From: Rhizobiales bacterium GAS188
GTDB lineage: Bacteria; Pseudomonadota; Alphaproteobacteria; Rhizobiales; Beijerinckiaceae
DNA: 64,000 nt
Direction: 5' to 3'
Assembly: GCA_900104855.1 (NCBI GenBank)
Contig: FNSS01000001.1
Location: 6,581,001-6,645,000, forward strand
Shown: positions 37,622 through 46,477 of the stretch, piece after piece
How the letters are laid out: every line of letters begins with the position of its first letter
Numbering within the stretch: position 1 is the first letter of the stretch
Translations under genes and position numbers: made by a program
The notes under the pieces: generated by a model
Seen by the model: the letters and a program-made list of their open reading frames with translations, nothing else
What the model was told of the DNA's origin: nothing
Databases searched by the model: none

Positions 37622-38334
37622 GGTCCGCTCGGGAACAGCTTGCTCGATCGGTTGGTGCTTGTCTGAAACGCCCCCCAACTCGCCCTTGAGGCCATGACGG
37701 CGCGCCAGGCGATCGGCTTGCGGGCCTGCCTTGCGGTGAACAGCATGACCAGGATCGTCGCCGCATAAGTGACCGGCTTCATCCAGCGCAGCACCGGGTC
37801 GAGATCGATGTCGTAGATGAGGAGGATCAACGATCCCGGTATCCCGATGCCGCAGAGGATGCCCATCATGCGCCAGATCTGCCGGCGTATCTTGGTTGCG
37901 AGCGCACGATCGAGGTCGATCACGGCGGCGAGCTCACCTGTCTCCCACCGGTCGGCGATCAATCCTCCGGCATTCAGGGCGATCGGGTAGCCGATGCCGA
38001 TCGTGAGAAAGGCCGTGCCGAACAGCCCCGTCAAAAAGACCAGCGCCGAGGTCTTGGCGGGGTCCGGATAGAGCCACAGCATGGCCGGAATGAAGATGAA
38101 GCCGATGGCCGCCGCCGCCATCACGATGAAGATGGCGGCCGCCGAGAACATGGCGATCCAGCTCGCATTCGCGCTCACGGTCGCCGCATGCACGCTGAAG
38201 CGCTCCCATTCGGGCGGCGTGTAGCGGAAGCCCGGCCAGTCGCGCCCGGCCGGGCCGAGCGCCAGCAGGCTCTGTCCGAAATAGCGCAGCAGGCGCCGGT
38301 CTTTGTCATCGGAGGGGAGTGCATCGCTCGTCAT
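37618..38334 (-). CDS. Multi-pass membrane protein of unknown function
   Basis: A 238-residue inner-membrane protein. After about 50 polar residues, hydrophobic stretches occur near residues 60-80, 85-100, 108-128, 165-185 and 195-212. ATG 38334 has GAGG upstream on its strand; the longer in-frame extension has no family look. The stop codon overlaps that of the ADP-ribosylglycohydrolase gene (37618-37621), so it converges on the cassette and marks its right border. I recognise no family. A regulatory or effector role in the cassette is possible but unsupported. Confidence 0.65.
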   Translation of the reverse strand: MTSDALPSDDKDRRLLRYFGQSLLALGPAGRDWPGFRYTPPEWERFSVHAATVSANASWIAMFSAAAIFIVMAAAAIGFIFIPAMLWLYPDPAKTSALVFLTGLFGTAFLTIGIGYPIALNAGGLIADRWETGELAAVIDLDRALATKIRRQIWRMMGILCGIGIPGSLILLIYDIDLDPVLRWMKPVTYAATILVMLFTARQARKPIAWRAVMASRASWGAFQTSTNRSSKLFPSGP

Positions 38335-38484
38335 GCGGGACCATCCTCGGGGCGGTCGGCAAAGGCGTTGGCGGGCGCTGAGACGCCAATAATAGCCGCG
38401 AAAATTCGCATGTTTCAAGGATGCGCGGCGTGCGTGCCGGGATCGGCTGGTAAGGCGCTGTCACGATCGGCGCAGCGACGCCGC

Positions 38485-39450
38485 TCATCTCGCCTTCACC
38501 CGCCCGGGGCTGATGCCGTAGCGCCGGCGGAAGGCCCGCGCGAAAGCCGAGGACGACGTGAAACCCGTCTGCGCCGCGGCCTCGAGCACGGGCCTTCCCG
38601 CCAGCTCGAGCATGCGCCTCGCTGCGGCGAGACGCAGGTTGAGGTAATAGGCGCCGGGACTGGTATCGAGATGGCGCCGGAACAGCTTCTGCAGGCCGCG
38701 GGCCGTCATGCCGGCGCGCCGCGCGAGCTCCGCGATGCTCGAGGGCGCATCGATCCTCTCTTCCATGAGCCGGATCGACGCGGTCAGCCGTGGTTCGGCC
38801 CGATCGAGACGGCCGGTCGAGACCATTGGCTGCGGATCGGCCCCCGGATGGGATTCGTCGTAGATGAAGATGCTGCTGACATCGAGCGCGAGGCCCGGCC
38901 CGTGCTGGCTGCGGATGAGCTCCAGCATCAGGTCGAAGGCCGGGCTCGCCCCGCCCGTGGTGAAACGGTCGCGATCGATGACATAGCGGTCGCGGACCAC
39001 CTCGACGTTCGGATAGGCGAGCGCGAAGTCCTCGACATCCTCCCAATGGGTCGTGGCGCGGTAGCGGTCGAGGAGGCCGGCACGCGCCAGGATCCAGCTC
39101 CCCGCCTCGACGCCGCCGATCGGGATGCGTTTCTGTCGGGCCACCGCTCGCAGCAACGGCAGGGCCGCCGCTCCGTTGCGCTCGTGCTCGAAGGCGGAGA
39201 CCACGATCAGCACCTCGCCCAGATCGCTCGGCTGAAAGCTTTCCTGCAGGGTCAGCGGCACGCCGCTCGAGCTCGTGGCCTGACGCCCGCCGAGCCCGAG
39301 CAGGCGCCAGCGATAGAGCTCGCGCCCGCTGACCCGGTTGGCGGCCCGCAAGGGCTCCATGGTCGAGGCGAGCGAGAGGAGGGAGAAGCCGTCGATCACC
39401 AGGATGTCGATGCGCAGAGGCTCGCTGCCCAGCCTGTCTTCGAAGAGCAT
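38485..39450 (-). CDS. GlxA-type AraC regulator, probable carnitine regulator (CdhR-like)
   Basis: A 321-residue regulator with an N-terminal DJ-1/PfpI-like domain (residues 10-180: IDILVIDGFSLLSLASTMEPLRAANRV, EAGSWILARAGLL) and a C-terminal AraC DNA-binding domain (210-315) with two helix-turn-helix motifs, including SIAELARRAGMTARGLQKLFRRHL and TGFTSSSAFARAFRRRYGISPGRV. In Pseudomonas, CdhR of this family activates carnitine catabolism, and GbdR and ArgR relatives act in related pathways. Here it is divergent from the carnitine operon with 96 bases between starts, so it probably activates it in response to carnitine. Confidence 0.85.
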   Translation of the reverse strand: MLFEDRLGSEPLRIDILVIDGFSLLSLASTMEPLRAANRVSGRELYRWRLLGLGGRQATSSSGVPLTLQESFQPSDLGEVLIVVSAFEHERNGAAALPLLRAVARQKRIPIGGVEAGSWILARAGLLDRYRATTHWEDVEDFALAYPNVEVVRDRYVIDRDRFTTGGASPAFDLMLELIRSQHGPGLALDVSSIFIYDESHPGADPQPMVSTGRLDRAEPRLTASIRLMEERIDAPSSIAELARRAGMTARGLQKLFRRHLDTSPGAYYLNLRLAAARRMLELAGRPVLEAAAQTGFTSSSAFARAFRRRYGISPGRVKAR

Positions 39451-39546
39451 CGGTTCGTTTCCGGCACGGTTCGGTTCCGATTGGGTTTACTACGCCGGCC
39501 AGGCCGCTGCTAGCCTTGTGGAAAGCTCAAGAGACAGGGAGGCCGC

Positions 39547-40440
39547 GTGAATTCCGAAGTCTTCATTACTTGTGCGCTGACCGGCGCCGGCGCGACCGCG
39601 GACAAGAGCGAGCATGTGCCCGTCACTCCGGTTCAGATCGCCGATGCGGCGATCGAGGCGGCCAAGGCCGGAGCGGCTATCGCCCATATCCATGTGCGGG
39701 TTCCGGGGACCGGCGCGCCGTCGCGCGATCCACGCCTCTATCGCGAAGTGGTCGAGCGCATTCGCGCCTCGGGCGTGGATGTGATCATCAACCTGACCGC
39801 CGGCATGGGCGGCGATCTCGTGCTCGGCGGCGTCGACAAGCCGCTGCCGCTCAATATGAGCCAGACCGATATGGCGGGCGCCGACGAGCGCCTGGAACAT
39901 GTTGCCGAGCTTCGCCCCGAGATCTGCACGCTCGATTGCGGCACCATGAATTTCGCCGAAGGCGATTATGTCATGACCAATACGCCCTCGATGTTGCGGG
40001 CGATGGCAGGCCGCATCAAGGCGTTGGGCGTGCGGCCCGAGATCGAGGTGTTCGATACGGGGCATCTCGTCTTCGCCAAGCAGCTTATCAAGGAAGGCCT
40101 GATCGACGACCCGGCGATGCTGCAATTATGCATGGGCATCCCCTATGGCGCGCCGGACGATCTTTCGACCCTCCTCGCCATGGCGCGGCAGGTGCCCGAA
40201 GGCGCGGTCTTCTCGGCCTTTTCGATCGGCCGCATGCAGCTGCCCTATGTGGCGCTCGCCGCCTTGGCCGGAGGGCATGTGCGCGTCGGCCTCGAGGATA
40301 ACCTCTTCCTGTCACGCGGCATCAAGGCCACGAACGGCCAGCTCGTCGAGCGCGCCGTCACCATTCTCGAAGGCATGAATGCTCGCGTGATGACACCTGC
40401 CGAGACCCGCCGCAAGCTGAAGCTCAAGGGCGCGACATGA
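39547..40440 (+). CDS. cdhC: BKACE-family dehydrocarnitine cleavage enzyme
   Basis: A 297-residue TIM-barrel enzyme of the beta-keto acid cleavage family (BKACE, DUF849). Such enzymes join a beta-keto acid with acetyl-CoA to form acetoacetate and a new CoA ester; the carnitine version makes betainyl-CoA from dehydrocarnitine. Visible motifs: ITCALTGAG at the start, metal-binding H-x-H in [27 protein letters not shown], and [15 protein letters not shown] 39547 follows GGGAGG by five bases. The end overlaps the start of the carnitine dehydrogenase gene (ATGA), which makes the substrate assignment strong by context. Confidence 0.88.
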   Translation: MNSEVFITCALTGAGATADKSEHVPVTPVQIADAAIEAAKAGAAIAHIHVRVPGTGAPSRDPRLYREVVERIRASGVDVIINLTAGMGGDLVLGGVDKPLPLNMSQTDMAGADERLEHVAELRPEICTLDCGTMNFAEGDYVMTNTPSMLRAMAGRIKALGVRPEIEVFDTGHLVFAKQLIKEGLIDDPAMLQLCMGIPYGAPDDLSTLLAMARQVPEGAVFSAFSIGRMQLPYVALAALAGGHVRVGLEDNLFLSRGIKATNGQLVERAVTILEGMNARVMTPAETRRKLKLKGAT

Positions 40441-41918
40441 GCCTTGACGGAGCGAAGGTCGCGCTCGTCGGCGGCGGCGTCATCGGCGGCGGCTGGGCCG
40501 GGCGCCTCGTCGAGCACGGCTTCGACGTCGCCATCTACGACCCCCATCCTGATTCCGAGCGGCGCGTCCGCGAGATGCTGGACAATGCCGAGCGAGCCTG
40601 GAGCCGCTTGACCATGGCGCCCCGGCGCCGCGGCAAGGCGAGGTTCTGCGCAAGCCTCGCCGAGGCCGTCGCCGACGCCGGTTTCATCCAGGAAAGCGCG
40701 CCCGAACGCGAGGATCTGAAGCGCAAGATCCTCGCCGAGATCGATGCCCATGCGCGCCCCGACGCCTTGATCGGCTCGTCGACCTCCGGTCTCCTGCCCT
40801 CGAAGCTCCAGGCCGGGATGCGCCGGCCCGAACGATTCTTCGTCGGCCATCCTTTCAATCCCGTCTATCTCCTGCCGCTCGTCGAAGTCTGCGGCGGCGA
40901 AAAGACCTCCGAGACAGTCCTCGATCGGGCGCTCGCCTTCTATGCGGGCATCGGTATGAAGCCGCTGCGCATCCGCAAGGAGATCGACGGTTTCGTCGCC
41001 GACCGTTTGCTGGAGGCGCTGTGGCGCGAAGCCTTGTGGCTCGTCCATGACGATGTCGCGACCACCGAGGAGGTGGACGACGCCATCCGCTACGGCGCAG
41101 GCTTGCGCTGGGCGATGATGGGCACCTTCCTCGTCTATCGCATCGCCGGCGGCGAGGACGGCATGCGCCATTTCATGGCGCAATTTGGCCCCGCCCTGAA
41201 ATGGCCCTGGACCAAATTGATGGATGTCCCGGAATTGACGGCGAGCTTCATCGACAAGATCGCGGAGCAGTCGGACGCCCAGGCGGGCGGCCTGTCGATC
41301 CGCGATCTCGAGCGCAAGCGCGATGACGGCCTGATCGCCATCATGCAAGGCCTCAAGATCGAGGATTTTGCCGCGGGCCGGCTCCTTGCCGGGCACGAAG
41401 CCAGGCTTTACGAAGCGTCGGGCCACAACGCGCCGACGACGCAAGATCCGGCCAAGCCCCTCGCTTTGCATGGCGCGACCGCGCGGCCGGACTGGGTCGA
41501 CTACAACAACCATATGACCGAGGCGCGCTATTGCCAGGTCTTCTCCGACACCACCGATGCCTTCCTGATCCATGTCGGGATGAGCGAAGACTATCGGCGC
41601 GAGGCCGGCACCTTCTTCACGGTCGAGACCCACACCCGGCTTCTGGGCGAGGTGAGGGGGCTCGAGCCGGTCTCGGTCACGACGCAGGTGCTGAAGGCGG
41701 ACGAGAAGCGCCTGCACCTCTTCCACGAGATGCGGCATGGACGCACCGGCGAGCTCGTCGCGACGTCCGAGCACATGCTGCTGCATGTCGATGCGCAGAG
41801 CCGCCGCTCGGCGCCCATGCGCGAGCCGGTGGCAGGGACGGTCGCAGACATCGCTTTGGCCCAGGCAAACCTCCCGCAACCCGAGGGAGCCGGCCGCAGG
41901 GTCGGCGACAGGCCCTGA
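40437..41918 (+). CDS. lcdH: L-carnitine 3-dehydrogenase fused to betainyl-CoA thioesterase
   Basis: A 493-residue two-domain enzyme. Residues 1-320 are a 3-hydroxyacyl-CoA-dehydrogenase-like domain with the Rossmann start [31 protein letters not shown] and [14 protein letters not shown], as in L-carnitine dehydrogenase (NAD-dependent oxidation to 3-dehydrocarnitine). Residues 345-480 are a hot-dog thioesterase domain ([19 protein letters not shown] ... [13 protein letters not shown]), which hydrolyses betainyl-CoA to glycine betaine. The fused form is known from rhizobia, while Pseudomonas makes the two as separate CdhA and CdhB. With the BKACE enzyme it converts carnitine to betaine and acetoacetate. 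Confidence 0.9.
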   Translation: MSLDGAKVALVGGGVIGGGWAGRLVEHGFDVAIYDPHPDSERRVREMLDNAERAWSRLTMAPRRRGKARFCASLAEAVADAGFIQESAPEREDLKRKILAEIDAHARPDALIGSSTSGLLPSKLQAGMRRPERFFVGHPFNPVYLLPLVEVCGGEKTSETVLDRALAFYAGIGMKPLRIRKEIDGFVADRLLEALWREALWLVHDDVATTEEVDDAIRYGAGLRWAMMGTFLVYRIAGGEDGMRHFMAQFGPALKWPWTKLMDVPELTASFIDKIAEQSDAQAGGLSIRDLERKRDDGLIAIMQGLKIEDFAAGRLLAGHEARLYEASGHNAPTTQDPAKPLALHGATARPDWVDYNNHMTEARYCQVFSDTTDAFLIHVGMSEDYRREAGTFFTVETHTRLLGEVRGLEPVSVTTQVLKADEKRLHLFHEMRHGRTGELVATSEHMLLHVDAQSRRSAPMREPVAGTVADIALAQANLPQPEGAGRRVGDRP

Positions 41919-41940
41919 AGGGAGGATCCGAAGAGGCGCC

Positions 41941-42897
41941 ATGCACAAGCTGATCCGTATGATCGTGACGCGCTGTGCACTGGGCTTCCTCACCCTGTTC
42001 ATCGTCTCGGTGCTGGTCTTCGCGGCGGTCAATCTTCTGCCGGGCGACGTCGCCGAGCAAATACTCGGCCAGAACCGCACGCCAGAAACGGTCGCCGCGA
42101 TCCGCAAGGAGCTGCGTCTCGACCGGCCGCCGCTCGAGCGCTACGCGGATTGGATCGGTGGGGTGGCGCGCGGCGATTTCGGCAATTCGCTCGCCTCGGG
42201 GCGGCCGGTGCGCGAGCTGATCGGCAGCCGCCTGCGCAACAGCTTCTTTCTCGCAGGCCTCGCCGCGGCCATCGCCATCCCCCTGTCCCTGGCGCTCGGC
42301 ATCCTGGCGGCGCTCTATCGCGGGCGGCTGGCGGACCGGTCGATCAGCAGCCTCGCCTTGACCGCGATCTCCCTGCCCGAATTCTTCATCGCCTATCTGC
42401 TCATCTTCCTGCTCGCGGTCGAATGGCGGCTCCTGCCGGCCATCGCCAGCATGGGGAGCGAGGCGACGCTCGGCGAGCGGCTCTACCGCACCCTCCTGCC
42501 GGCCCTGACGCTGACTCTCGCCGTCAGCGCCCATGTGATCCGCATGACGCGCGCCGCCATCATCAATCTCATGTCGAGCCCCTATATCGAAATGGCGAGG
42601 CTCAAGGGCCTCTCGCCCCTGCGCGTCATCGTCCAGCATGCGCTGCCGAACGCTCTCGCGCCGATCATCAATGTGGTGGCGTTGAACCTCGCCTATCTGG
42701 TCGTCGGCGTGGTCGTCGTCGAGGTGGTGTTCGTCTATCCCGGGCTCGGCCAGCTCCTGGTGGATTCGGTCTCGAAACGCGACATCACCGTGGTGCAGAC
42801 GGCGAGCCTGATCTTCGCCTCGACCTATATCCTGCTCAATCTCCTGGCGGACGTGCTGTCGATCGCGACCTCGCCGCGCCTGATGCATGGGCGCTGA
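41941..42897 (+). CDS. Peptide-type ABC transporter permease, DppB-like
   Basis: A 318-residue inner-membrane permease of the OppB/DppB group. Features: VNLLPGDVAEQILG near the N terminus, DRPPLERYADWIGG, and the EAA loop SPYIEMARLKGLSPLRVIVQHALPNAL. ATG 41941 follows GGGAGG. The operon places it after the carnitine enzymes, with its own second permease, fused ATPase and binding protein downstream, so the transporter may bring in carnitine, acylcarnitines or a related quaternary amine. Carnitine import by this ABC class is less usual than by OpuC/ProU-type systems, so the substrate is an inference from position. Confidence 0.85.
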   Translation: MHKLIRMIVTRCALGFLTLFIVSVLVFAAVNLLPGDVAEQILGQNRTPETVAAIRKELRLDRPPLERYADWIGGVARGDFGNSLASGRPVRELIGSRLRNSFFLAGLAAAIAIPLSLALGILAALYRGRLADRSISSLALTAISLPEFFIAYLLIFLLAVEWRLLPAIASMGSEATLGERLYRTLLPALTLTLAVSAHVIRMTRAAIINLMSSPYIEMARLKGLSPLRVIVQHALPNALAPIINVVALNLAYLVVGVVVVEVVFVYPGLGQLLVDSVSKRDITVVQTASLIFASTYILLNLLADVLSIATSPRLMHGR

Positions 42898-42899
42898 CA

Positions 42900-42935
42900 G
42901 TGAGCTGGGCGCTGACCGTGAGCTGGGCGCGGCGC
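42900..42935 (+). repeat. Two tandem 18-bp units at a start codon
   Basis: GTGAGCTGGGCGCTGACC (42900-42917) is repeated as GTGAGCTGGGCGCGGCGC (42918-42935); both contain a possible GTG start in the same frame. Copy number changes would keep the frame. Confidence 0.75.
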
Positions 42936-43745
42936 ATGCTCCGCGGCATGCCGGGCAGCGCCAGGCTCGGCATCGCCGTCATCTGCGTCTGCATGATCCT
43001 GTCGCTGCTGGCGCCGCTCGTCGCGCCCTATGGCGAACGTGAGGTGGTCGGCCCGGAATTCTCGCCCTGGTCGCTCGCCAACCTGCTCGGCACGGACAAT
43101 CTCGGCCGCGACATGCTCTCGCGCCTGATCTACGGGGCCCGCAACAGCATCGGCATCGCACTCGTCACGACGGCTCTCGCCTTCCTGATCGGCGCCGGCG
43201 CCGGGCTGAGCGCCGGCACGGCCGGCGGCATCGTCGACAGGGCGCTGGCCTTCGTCTGCGACATCATCATGGCGGTGCCGTCCCTGATCACGGTGCTGCT
43301 CGTCCTCACCATGCTGGGCTCGTCCATCCCGGTGCTGATCGCGGTCATCGCCCTGCTCGAATCGACGCGCGTCTTCCGCCTGGCGCGCGCCGTCTCGATG
43401 GGGATCGTGACGCAGGATTATTTCGAGGCGGCCCGCCTGCGTGGCGAGGGCTTCGTGCGGCTCGTCACCCGCGAAGTGCTGCCCAATTCGGCAGCGCCGC
43501 TGACGGCGGAGTTCGGTTTGCGCTTCTGCTTCGTCTTCCTGTTCATCTCGGCGCTCAGCTTTCTCGGGCTCGGCATCCAGCCGCCGGCCGCCGATTGGGG
43601 CGGCATGGTGCGCGACAACGCCTCGCTCATCACCTTCGGCGACATCACACCGCTCCTGCCCGCCGCCGCCATCGCGCTCCTGACCGTGTCGGTAAACTTC
43701 ATCGTCGACTGGCAGTTGCAGCGCGGCGCCGGGCTGAAGGATTAG
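42900..43745 (+). CDS. Peptide-type ABC transporter permease, DppC-like
   Basis: A 281-residue permease pairing with the preceding one. Seen: LLGTDNLGRDMLSRLIYGARNSIGI, the EAA loop TQDYFEAARLRGEGFVRLVTREVLPN, and ALSFLGLGIQPPAADWGGM. Start is uncertain: GTG 42900 lies two bases after the preceding stop, GTG 42918 is a duplicated version of it within a tandem 18-bp repeat, and ATG 42936 is a third option. The duplication therefore adds six residues (VSWALT) to the N terminus or multiplies start sites. Confidence 0.87.
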   Translation: MSWALTVSWARRMLRGMPGSARLGIAVICVCMILSLLAPLVAPYGEREVVGPEFSPWSLANLLGTDNLGRDMLSRLIYGARNSIGIALVTTALAFLIGAGAGLSAGTAGGIVDRALAFVCDIIMAVPSLITVLLVLTMLGSSIPVLIAVIALLESTRVFRLARAVSMGIVTQDYFEAARLRGEGFVRLVTREVLPNSAAPLTAEFGLRFCFVFLFISALSFLGLGIQPPAADWGGMVRDNASLITFGDITPLLPAAAIALLTVSVNFIVDWQLQRGAGLKD

Positions 43746-43749
43746 CGCC

Positions 43750-45423
43750 GTGGCCCGAGCGACATCGAGCGGATCGGTGCAGGATGGCCTGCCCCTGCTC
43801 AGCATGACGGGGCTTGTCGTCGAGGCGCGCGGCAATGAGGGCTCGACCAGGCTAGTCGACAGCGTCGACCTCACGGTCAAGCGCGGTGAGGTCGTCGGCG
43901 TCATCGGTGAATCGGGCGCCGGCAAATCGACGCTCGGCCTCGCCGCCATGGGTTTTGCGCGCGACGGCTGCCGGATCGCTGCGGGCTCGATCCTGTTCGA
44001 CGGTATCGATCTCGTGCGGGCATCCGAGACCGAGAGGCGGCGTCTGCGCGGGCGCCGCATCGCCTATGTGGCGCAATCGGCTGCCGCCTCCTTCAACCCG
44101 GCGCATCGGGTTCTCAGCCAATGCATCGAGGTTCCCGTCATCCGCGGCGGAGCAGGACGCATCGCCGCCGAGGAGGTCGTGCGCGAATTGTTCGCGCGTC
44201 TGCGGCTGCCGCAACCGGAAACGATCGGCCGGCGCTTCCCGCACCAGCTCTCGGGCGGGCAATTGCAGCGGGCCATGACCGCCATGGCGATGGCGCCGCA
44301 CCCCGATCTCATCGTCTTCGACGAGCCGACCACCGCGCTCGACGTCACGACGCAGATCGAGGTGCTCGCCGCGATCCGCGATGCCGTGCGCGGCCTCGGC
44401 CTCGCCGCGATCTATATCAGCCATGACCTCGCGGTCGTGGCGCAGATGGCGGATCGGGTGATCGTGCTGCGCCACGGCAAGATGGTCGAGGAGAACGCCA
44501 CGGCCGAGATGCTGGCTGCGCCCCACGCCGACTATACGCGCACGCTCTGGGCCGTGCGCGCCTTCAGGGCCCCGTCAAAGCCGGCGCCGGCGCCGAGCGA
44601 CGCGCCCATTCTTTCCATCGAAGGAGTGAGCGCGAGCTACGGCTCCGTCGACGTGGTGCGCGAGGTTTCGCTCGGCGTCGGGCGCGGGCGGACGCTCGCG
44701 ATCGTCGGCGAGTCGGGTTCCGGCAAATCCTCGCTGGCGCGGGTGATCACCGGCCTCATGCCGCCGCGCCTCGGCCGCGTCGTCTTCGACGGCGAGCCGT
44801 TGGCGGCCCGCCTCGCGGCCAGGCCGCGCCGCCTGATCGGCGCGATCCAGATGGTTTCGCAAATGCCGGACACGGCCCTCAATCCGCGCCAGCGTGTCGC
44901 CGAGGCGGTCGGCCGGCCGCTCGAGCTGCATCATGGCCTCACCGGCGAGGCGAAGCGCGCACGCGTCGATGCGCTGCTCGACGAGATCGAAATGGAGCCC
45001 GCCCGCTATCGGGATCGTTTCCCCGGCGAATTGTCCGGCGGCCAGAAGCAGCGCGTCGCCATCGCACGCGCCCTCGCGGCGGGGCCGAAGCTCCTGATCT
45101 GCGACGAGGTCACCTCCGCGCTCGATCAGCTCGTGGCCGAGGAGATGCTGAAGCTTCTTTCCCGCCTGCAGCGAGAGCTTGGCCTCACCATCTTGATGAT
45201 TACGCACGACCTCTCGACCGTCAGGGCCATGGCCGACGACGTGGTGGTGATGCAGCACGGCCGGGTGGTCGAGGCGGGCAGCAAAGGCGAGATCTTCGCG
45301 CCGCCTCATCACCCCTACACGCAATTGCTGCTGTCCTCGGTGCCCGAAATGGATGTCGCCTGGCTCGATCGGGTGTTGGCGGCACGCGGCGGCCAGATCG
45401 GATCCGAGACGAGCAAATTGTAG
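43750..45423 (+). CDS. Fused double ABC ATPase (DppD-DppF type)
   Basis: A 557-residue protein with two complete ABC ATPase domains in one chain. Domain 1: Walker A GESGAGKSTLG, signature LSGGQLQRAMT, Walker B LIVFDEPTTALDVT, switch ISHDLAVV. Domain 2: Walker A GESGSGKSSLA, signature LSGGQKQRVAIARAL, Walker B LLICDEVTSALDQ, switch ITHDLSTV. The second Walker B has Glu-Val in place of the usual Glu-Pro, a mild change. Such fusions are common in peptide-type transporters. GTG 43750 starts four bases after the permease stop. The stop codon sits inside a 15-bp tandem repeat. Confidence 0.9.
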   Translation: MARATSSGSVQDGLPLLSMTGLVVEARGNEGSTRLVDSVDLTVKRGEVVGVIGESGAGKSTLGLAAMGFARDGCRIAAGSILFDGIDLVRASETERRRLRGRRIAYVAQSAAASFNPAHRVLSQCIEVPVIRGGAGRIAAEEVVRELFARLRLPQPETIGRRFPHQLSGGQLQRAMTAMAMAPHPDLIVFDEPTTALDVTTQIEVLAAIRDAVRGLGLAAIYISHDLAVVAQMADRVIVLRHGKMVEENATAEMLAAPHADYTRTLWAVRAFRAPSKPAPAPSDAPILSIEGVSASYGSVDVVREVSLGVGRGRTLAIVGESGSGKSSLARVITGLMPPRLGRVVFDGEPLAARLAARPRRLIGAIQMVSQMPDTALNPRQRVAEAVGRPLELHHGLTGEAKRARVDALLDEIEMEPARYRDRFPGELSGGQKQRVAIARALAAGPKLLICDEVTSALDQLVAEEMLKLLSRLQRELGLTILMITHDLSTVRAMADDVVVMQHGRVVEAGSKGEIFAPPHHPYTQLLLSSVPEMDVAWLDRVLAARGGQIGSETSKL

Positions 45424-45464
45424 ACGAGCAGATTCTGGACGAGCAAATTCGAGACGAGGTGATT
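45405..45464 (+). repeat. Four tandem 15-bp units over a stop codon
   Basis: Units at 45405, 45420, 45435 and 45450 follow N-N-G-G/A-ACGAGCAAATT (for example CTGGACGAGCAAATT). The second unit carries the TAG stop of the ATPase gene. The fourth contains GAGG, which serves as ribosome site for the following esterase gene at 45468. Confidence 0.88.
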
Positions 45465-45467
45465 GCG

Positions 45468-46409
45468 ATGCCCCATCCCATGCCGACCGACCCGGAGGTG
45501 CTCGCCTATATCGAGCGCACCAATTCCTTCTATCCGCCGGATGCCACTGATTTCAGCGTCGCCGAGAACCGCGCCTGGTACGATCGCTACGCGCGCGAGA
45601 TGCGGGCCCCGCATCCTGCCGGCGTGACGGCCGAAGATTTTTCCATTCCGGCCGCGTCTCCGGAACGAGCCATCGCCTGCCGGCGCTACCGCAAGGCGGG
45701 CTCGACCGCGCCACCCAACGTCACCGTGCTCTATCTGCATGGAGGCGGCTTCATTCTCGGTGGGCTCGAGAGCCATGACGATGCCTGCGCCGGGCTTTGC
45801 GACGCCACCGGCCTCGAGGTCGTCGCGGTGGATTATCGCCTCGCCCCGGAACATCTGCATCCCGCCCAGGGCGACGACGCGCAGGCGGCCTTCGCGCATC
45901 TCGCGGCGCAGGAGCGGCGCGTGATCGCGGCCGGCGACAGCGCCGGCGGCAACCTCGTCGCGGCCTTGTGCCTGCGCTGCAAGCGCGGCGGCAGCATGCC
46001 GATCGGCCAGATCCTGATCTATCCCGGCCTCGGCGGGGATAGGAGCAAAGGCTCCTATGTCGTGAATGCCGAGGCGCCGATGCTCACCGCCAAGGAGGGC
46101 GCCTATTATTTCGGCATCCGCACCGGCGGCCGCGAACGTGCCGATTGCCGCGATCCCGACCTGATGCCGCTGCTCGCCGCCGATCTCGCGGGCCTGCCTC
46201 CCGCCTATGTCATCACCGCCGATATCGACCCGATCCGCGACGACGGGCGCGATTGGGTCGAGCGCCTCAAGGCGGCCGGCATCGAGGCGCATTGGCGCAA
46301 CGAGCCGCAGCTGGTGCACGGCTATTTGCGGGCGCGGCATATGTCGCGCCGGGCGGCCGAGAGCTTCACCTTCATCTGTCAGGCGGCGACCCGCCTGGCG
46401 GCTGGTTGA
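45468..46409 (+). CDS. HSL-type alpha/beta hydrolase, candidate acylcarnitine esterase
   Basis: A 313-residue serine hydrolase of the hormone-sensitive-lipase group (esterase family IV). The oxyanion motif is YLHGGGFILGG, the nucleophile elbow is AAGDSAGGNL, the acid lies in ITADIDPIRDDG, and the His in QLVHGYLRA. GAGG eight bases upstream favours ATG 45468 over GTG 45459. In Pseudomonas a short-chain acylcarnitine hydrolase gene (hocS) follows the carnitine genes in the same operon. This esterase, of a different or related alpha/beta branch, may do the same job here, freeing carnitine from acyl esters. That role is inference. Confidence 0.85.
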   Translation: MPHPMPTDPEVLAYIERTNSFYPPDATDFSVAENRAWYDRYAREMRAPHPAGVTAEDFSIPAASPERAIACRRYRKAGSTAPPNVTVLYLHGGGFILGGLESHDDACAGLCDATGLEVVAVDYRLAPEHLHPAQGDDAQAAFAHLAAQERRVIAAGDSAGGNLVAALCLRCKRGGSMPIGQILIYPGLGGDRSKGSYVVNAEAPMLTAKEGAYYFGIRTGGRERADCRDPDLMPLLAADLAGLPPAYVITADIDPIRDDGRDWVERLKAAGIEAHWRNEPQLVHGYLRARHMSRRAAESFTFICQAATRLAAG

Positions 46410-46477
46410 AGAGACCTTCCTACCCCGTTCCACGAGCGGGAGCGGGCAATGCCCCATATGAAACAGGGAGAAAGCAC